A DNA stretch of 64,000 bases from an uncultured Anaeroplasmataceae bacterium (GTDB lineage Bacteria; Bacillota_I; Bacilli_A; Acholeplasmatales; Anaeroplasmataceae), in NCBI GenBank assembly GCA_934229535.1, contig CAKQDS010000002.1:57070-121069 (forward strand), in the 5' to 3' direction. Positions 60,318 through 64,000 of the stretch are shown in pieces. The stretch's first letter is position 1. Every line of letters begins with the position of its first letter. Below the pieces are notes generated by a model. It was not told the DNA's origin and did not search any database. It saw only the letters and a program-made list of their open reading frames with translations. A program made the position numbers and the translations under genes.

Positions 60318-61218
60318 CAACAGCCCCAATATTCATAATTTTTAAAAGATTGCTTACTGCTTCCTTACATAATGATGCCTTAATAAGCCTAATGTTACTA
60401 GCAGGTATAGCTTTTGCTAAAATATTTTCCTCTGGTAATCCATATGATAGTCTATTTGAAATTTCATTAACCCCAGCATAATCACTATTACAAAATGAAA
60501 CAGATGCTTCTAAAGCACTATATAGGCTACTAATAGCCTTTTGATCATTAAATAAATCACTTTTAACAAAAACTGCAGCCTGAGGATAATCATCATCATG
60601 TATTTTTTTCCATAATAATTGAACATCAATTCTATTTATAGTAACATTCATTTTATTAAGCTTACTGCTAATAGTACTAAGGGATGGCTCAGCAATTAAA
60701 CAAATAGCATTATTATCCTTAGCCAAATAGCTTGTAGTTTCTGACGTTGAAGCTAGATAAGTCACTGATTTAGGATTTATATTATATTTTTCAAATATTT
60801 CATTAATAATAAATTCATTAATACTACCTTTACCAAATAAATACAAATCATTATCATTTAAATCAGAAATATCTAGATTAGGTTTAGCAGAAGCAAAATA
60901 CAAATTTCCCCAGGTTAATCCCGCCAAAAGCTTATATTTTTCATTACTATTATAAAACTTTACACCAAGGTTAATAGGAGCATAAATCACATCATATTCA
61001 TCCTTAGTAAATGCTTCCTGCAAAAGCGTTAAATTATTTATTCTATCAACACTATATGAAATATTTTTATTTCCTTTATTATCCTCTAAATAAGCTTGAG
61101 CAATAGTAGGAGCTCCAGATGGCGCAATCGCCTTAAATGTATATTCATTATTATTTCCACACGAAAATAACAAAAAGGTCAAAAAAAAGCTAGTAACAAA
61201 TAAATAAAATTTTTTCAT
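60295..61218 (-). CDS. ABC transporter substrate-binding lipoprotein (NMT1/TauA-like)
   Basis: 307 residues from ATG 61218 (GAGGTGAGT before it). Signal with lipobox LFSC (Cys about 20), then APSGAPTIAQAYL and YDVIYAPINLGVKFY, as in NMT1/THI5-like and SsuA-like proteins. It brings solute to the permease encoded downstream. Ligand unclear; thiamine precursors, sulfonates and related compounds are family options. Confidence 0.83.
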   Translation of the reverse strand: MKKFYLFVTSFFLTFLLFSCGNNNEYTFKAIAPSGAPTIAQAYLEDNKGNKNISYSVDRINNLTLLQEAFTKDEYDVIYAPINLGVKFYNSNEKYKLLAGLTWGNLYFASAKPNLDISDLNDNDLYLFGKGSINEFIINEIFEKYNINPKSVTYLASTSETTSYLAKDNNAICLIAEPSLSTISSKLNKMNVTINRIDVQLLWKKIHDDDYPQAAVFVKSDLFNDQKAISSLYSALEASVSFCNSDYAGVNEISNRLSYGLPEENILAKAIPASNIRLIKASLCKEAVSNLLKIMNIGAVDEEFFAF

Positions 61219-61228
61219 ACTCACCTCA

Positions 61229-61253
61229 TAAAAAAGCAGTATTAAAACTGCTT
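61229..61253 (-). terminator. Terminator of galU
   Basis: AAGCAGT/ACTGCTT hairpin with TTTTTTA on minus, overlapping the galU stop. The binding-protein gene starts only ~11 bases beyond, so it depends on read-through. Confidence 0.72.
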
Positions 61254-62123
61254 GTTCTTTTCAATAATAATATTCTTAACAAAATCCTTTAAATCATCTC
61301 GCTTTAAAGCAAAATCAATTGTAGCTTCAATTAAGCCCTTCTTAGTTCCAATATCATATCTTTTACCATCAATAGCATAAGAATATACATCCTCACTAGC
61401 CATCATTCTAAGAATAGAATCGGTAAGCTGAATCTCACCACCAGCACCTTTAGTTTGATTTTCTAAATAAGAGAAAATTGTTGGTGTAAGAATATATCTT
61501 CCGCCAATGGCAAGATTAGATGGTGCCTTATCTAATGAAGGCTTTTCTACAACACTTTCAAGCTTTAGTAAACGTGAAGGTGATTGATTTGCCATAGGCT
61601 TACAAATACCATATTTATTAACCTCACTATGCATAACCTCTAGTGTACCTAAAATAGAGCTATCAGTTTCCTTGAAGGCCTTAAGCATTTGCTTTAATGC
61701 AGGCATTTCATTACCAACATAAACATCATCACCAAGTAATAATGCAAATGGCTCATCACCTATAAAATCTTTAGCACATAAAACAGCATGTCCAAGACCT
61801 AGTTGCTCATATTGATAAACATATGATACATTTATCTTATTTGCTAGTTCATTAACCATTTCTAGCTCATTATTTTTTCCTTTAGCTTCTAAAAAATCAT
61901 TTAAATCCTTACGTGGCTTAAAATAATTAACTAAGCCCTCGCCACCTTTACTTATAACAAAACAAAAATCAGTAATACCACTTTCCATAGCCTCTCTAAC
62001 AATATATTCAATTGTTGGTCTATCAATAATTGGTAGCATTGGCTTTAAAACACCCTTTGTAATAGGTAAAAATCTTGTTCCATAACCAGCTGCAGGTATA
62101 ACTGCCTTTCTAACTTCCTTCAT
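61242..62123 (-). CDS. galU: UTP--glucose-1-phosphate uridylyltransferase
   Basis: 293 residues. Nucleotide-binding start KAVIPAAGYGTRFLPITKG, LGDDVYVG (about 128) and VVEKPSLDKAPS are canonical GalU. It makes UDP-glucose for glycolipids, polysaccharides and envelope glycans. Good promoter upstream; terminator follows. Confidence 0.95.
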   Translation of the reverse strand: MKEVRKAVIPAAGYGTRFLPITKGVLKPMLPIIDRPTIEYIVREAMESGITDFCFVISKGGEGLVNYFKPRKDLNDFLEAKGKNNELEMVNELANKINVSYVYQYEQLGLGHAVLCAKDFIGDEPFALLLGDDVYVGNEMPALKQMLKAFKETDSSILGTLEVMHSEVNKYGICKPMANQSPSRLLKLESVVEKPSLDKAPSNLAIGGRYILTPTIFSYLENQTKGAGGEIQLTDSILRMMASEDVYSYAIDGKRYDIGTKKGLIEATIDFALKRDDLKDFVKNIIIEKNKQF

Positions 62124-62180
62124 ACTTATCTAAATGTTAAACAAAAGCTTAACATACTCCTTTCACACAATGTGTATAAA

Positions 62181-62209
62181 ATTTTATCACATACGCTATA
62201 ATTTGTCAA
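62181..62209 (-). promoter_or_regulatory. galU promoter
   Basis: TTGACA (62209-62204), 17 bases, TAAAAT (62186-62181), about 60 bases before the galU start. Confidence 0.82.
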
Positions 62210-62211
62210 TT

Positions 62212-62484
62212 TCACTTAACAATCATAAACCTTTTCCTTTGCAAGACATTAGGATATTTATCTTTATCAACATCAGAAAAAAATTCAGAAGCACTTCTTG
62301 TAAAATAACCATAATCATCATATTGCTTTTGGTAAACAACAATATCACTTAAATCATCAGCACTTTTGGCAATCAAAACAATTTTATATTCATTTCCCTT
62401 AAAATGTTTAAAAATTGATGCATTTATTTTATCCTCTAAAATTGTAATAAATTCAAATTCCTCATTATTAATTTTATATCTCAT
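62212..62484 (-). CDS. DUF1653 family protein
   Basis: 90 residues. HFKGNEYKIVLIAKSADDLS, DIVVYQKQYDDYG and C-terminal VLQRKRF match the DUF1653 pattern (HFKGxxYxVLxxAxHSExxxxxVVYxxLY...RF). Function unestablished. Adjacent to galU but separately promoted. Confidence 0.75.
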   Translation of the reverse strand: MRYKINNEEFEFITILEDKINASIFKHFKGNEYKIVLIAKSADDLSDIVVYQKQYDDYGYFTRSASEFFSDVDKDKYPNVLQRKRFMIVK

Positions 62485-62542
62485 TTTTTCATTCCTTTGT
62501 ATATATTGTTAAAATTTGCATAAAATACAACTGGGTGATTAT

Positions 62543-62722
62543 ATGAAGTATAAGCTTTTAGGTAAACTCATAGTAATTTTTTCAGCATATTTATCCTGCT
62601 TATTAATTTATGAAATAACAATTTTTAATAACCTAATTGCCTTCAATATACTCCATTTTCTTTTTCTAATTCCCATTTCCTTTCTTCTTTCTATTCTTCC
62701 ACTAATCATTTTAAAAAAATAG
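62543..62722 (+). CDS. Small two-helix membrane protein, unknown
   Basis: 59 residues from ATG 62543 (GGGTGA upstream). Two membrane helices (about 8-26, 33-57). No family recognised. Confidence 0.55.
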   Translation: MKYKLLGKLIVIFSAYLSCLLIYEITIFNNLIAFNILHFLFLIPISFLLSILPLIILKK

Positions 62723-62746
62723 GTTCACACATGAACCTATTTTTAT
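62712..62746. terminator. Bidirectional terminator
   Basis: AAAATAGGTTCA/TGAACCTATTTT stem with loop CACA (62716-62743), A/T flanks on both strands; serves both convergent genes. Confidence 0.85.
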
Positions 62747-63817
62747 CTATTCATTTTCGTTAGATTTTGTATCTTCCTCTAAAGGCTTTTTAGCATCATC
62801 TAATAGCTTATCAGTCTCACTTACGGTTTCTTCCTCTTTAACCTCTGTTTCCTTTGTTATAGAAGCATCAACAATATCTTTAGAATTAACCTTAGTAGTA
62901 TTGCCCTTCATTGGAGCACGCTTTTGATAACGAGTACTGTTTTTATTTCTATTAAATAATTTACCGCCCTTAAAAATTAATAAGCCAATTAAAACACATA
63001 CAGCAACATACATAATCATAATTCCAACAGTTTTCCATAAAAGTGAAGTTGGTTTTATATCTGATGTAGAATAAAACATCTTATAATTTTCATTAGCAGC
63101 AAGATATCTAGTCTTCCATTCCTCAAAGAAAGGATTAAATGTATTCTTGTCATTAGTTGGTGCACATTCATCATGCTTAGCAATCAACTCATCAGCATAA
63201 GTGAAGAATTCTTCACTTAAATCCAAATTTAAGCCACTTGCGGTAATAATTGTTTCTCCATTACTATTTAATAATGATATACTAGTAATGCTACCACCAA
63301 GCTTCTCATTAATATCTTTTTCACCAATATTAGCTTCAACACATTTCAAGCTTGAAATTGTTGATGTTAAATCATAAGGATTATCTCCTGTTTTAACAAC
63401 AAATGGATAGCTATAGCTTTGTGAATCTCTACCATTATAAATAATACCAGAATCATTTTTTGTTGTATCCTTTGAAACTGTAATATCCGCAAATGATGTA
63501 TCCTTTAAGCTAAAGCCATAAACTGAATATCCTTTTTCAAAGCCTGTATAGCTTTTGCCATCAGTTGAAGTCTTAGTTGTTTGTAAAATAGATGGATAAA
63601 CTAAAATAAAGCCTTCTTCAGAATCAACTCGTTGAACCTTAGACTCGGCATCAAAATATGATGTAAACATTCTTGCAACATCTTCATATCTTTCTTCCTT
63701 TAAGGCTGTTTCAACTATATCATAAACATGATTTACATAACTTGAATAATAGGTTGTATAAGCTAAAACAACACCTACAACAATTGTAATTGTAAAAAAT
63801 AAAATCTTCTTAATCAT
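62747..63817 (-). CDS. Membrane protein with two helices and acidic tail, unknown
   Basis: 356 residues. N-terminal membrane helix (about 4-22), a large extracytoplasmic domain (25-255), second helix (about 262-285) and a charged Lys/Glu-rich cytoplasmic tail. Double-anchored topology. GGAGC lies 12 bases before the ATG. No recognisable enzyme motif; could be a cell-envelope or signalling protein. Confidence 0.7.
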   Translation of the reverse strand: MIKKILFFTITIVVGVVLAYTTYYSSYVNHVYDIVETALKEERYEDVARMFTSYFDAESKVQRVDSEEGFILVYPSILQTTKTSTDGKSYTGFEKGYSVYGFSLKDTSFADITVSKDTTKNDSGIIYNGRDSQSYSYPFVVKTGDNPYDLTSTISSLKCVEANIGEKDINEKLGGSITSISLLNSNGETIITASGLNLDLSEEFFTYADELIAKHDECAPTNDKNTFNPFFEEWKTRYLAANENYKMFYSTSDIKPTSLLWKTVGIMIMYVAVCVLIGLLIFKGGKLFNRNKNSTRYQKRAPMKGNTTKVNSKDIVDASITKETEVKEEETVSETDKLLDDAKKPLEEDTKSNENE

Positions 63818-63902
63818 TTAATTAAAAGCTCCTAAAAATAATAGTTTTTTCTCCCTTGCAATGATTGTACTTTATTTTTTGTTAAAAATCAATAATTTTC
63901 TC

Positions 63903-64000
63903 TTTACAAATTAATTTTTTTCAGTATAATCCCGAGTTCGACAGTTGGAAATAGTTAAGTCCGAAAAAATAGCGCTATTGCTATACTTTTCGGACTTTTT
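63903..64000 (+). ncRNA. Candidate small RNA or leader with terminator
   Basis: TTTACA (63903-63908), 16 bases, TATAAT (63925-63930), then a ~65-base transcript ending in a strong hairpin AAGTCCGAAAA/TTTTCGGACTT (63957-63997) and T run at the window edge. No coding frame. It may be an independent small RNA or the attenuated leader of a gene beyond the window. Confidence 0.5.

Noticed and set aside
63930..64000. Edge RNA as a CRISPR tracrRNA.
   Set aside because: There is a faint GGAAATAG...AAGTCCG resemblance, but no repeats, Cas genes or anti-repeat are visible; not supportable.

Overview
The window is AT-rich, densely packed DNA from a low-GC Gram-positive bacterium, most likely a gut-type member of the Bacillota (Bacilli/Erysipelotrichia/RF39-like). 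Pointers are the A/T-rich codon use, AGGAGG ribosome binding sites, lipobox lipoproteins, a YtfJ/GerW-family protein, anaerobic pyruvate:ferredoxin oxidoreductase, and TGA acting as a normal stop. I cannot name the species.

Layout. (1) 1-9438 is chromosomal: a heterodimeric ABC exporter with a divergent LysR regulator, mscL, a formate/nitrite-transporter-like protein, then a variable patch of small lipoproteins, a DnaJ/TPR-like protein, TfoX-N and DUF1697 proteins, and two decayed genes. (2) 9596-10245 holds two tandem compact modules (A1, B1) that look like type I toxin-antitoxin loci; a Fic protein follows. (3) 11590-49794 is a complete-looking ~38.2 kb prophage integrated in the 3' end of a tRNA-Leu gene (49771-49854). 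Its left end carries a second copy of the toxin-like pair (A2, B2). Read from right to left on the minus strand come an early block, recombination genes (SbcC-like ATPase, HNH, RecT, metallo-beta-lactamase fold), replication (replisome organizer with internal iteron-like repeats, a beta-clamp homologue), a PRTRC-like E1/E2 cassette, a methyltransferase plus SNF2-like helicase, a sigma-like late regulator, terminase, portal, capsid, tail and fibre genes, and three membrane proteins. On the plus strand at the right end are tandem XRE repressors, an ImmA/IrrE-like peptidase, a small ribbon-helix-helix-like protein and the tyrosine integrase. (4) 49917-64000 is chromosomal: Sel1-like protein, GerW-family protein, an asparagine-synthase-like protein, nifJ, a DapA-family enzyme with an ABC binding protein and permease, galU, DUF1653, and a candidate small RNA at the edge.

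Most notable: the A/B modules, each with convergent promoters, a Shine-Dalgarno-sequestering hairpin, a 24-29 residue hydrophobic peptide and complementary ends; a twin regulatory circuit in the prophage in which two paralogous small proteins each lie behind a near-consensus promoter containing the same 18-bp palindrome; and a phage-borne ThiF/E2-like cassette next to a sliding clamp. The phage has no recognisable tape measure or endolysin.
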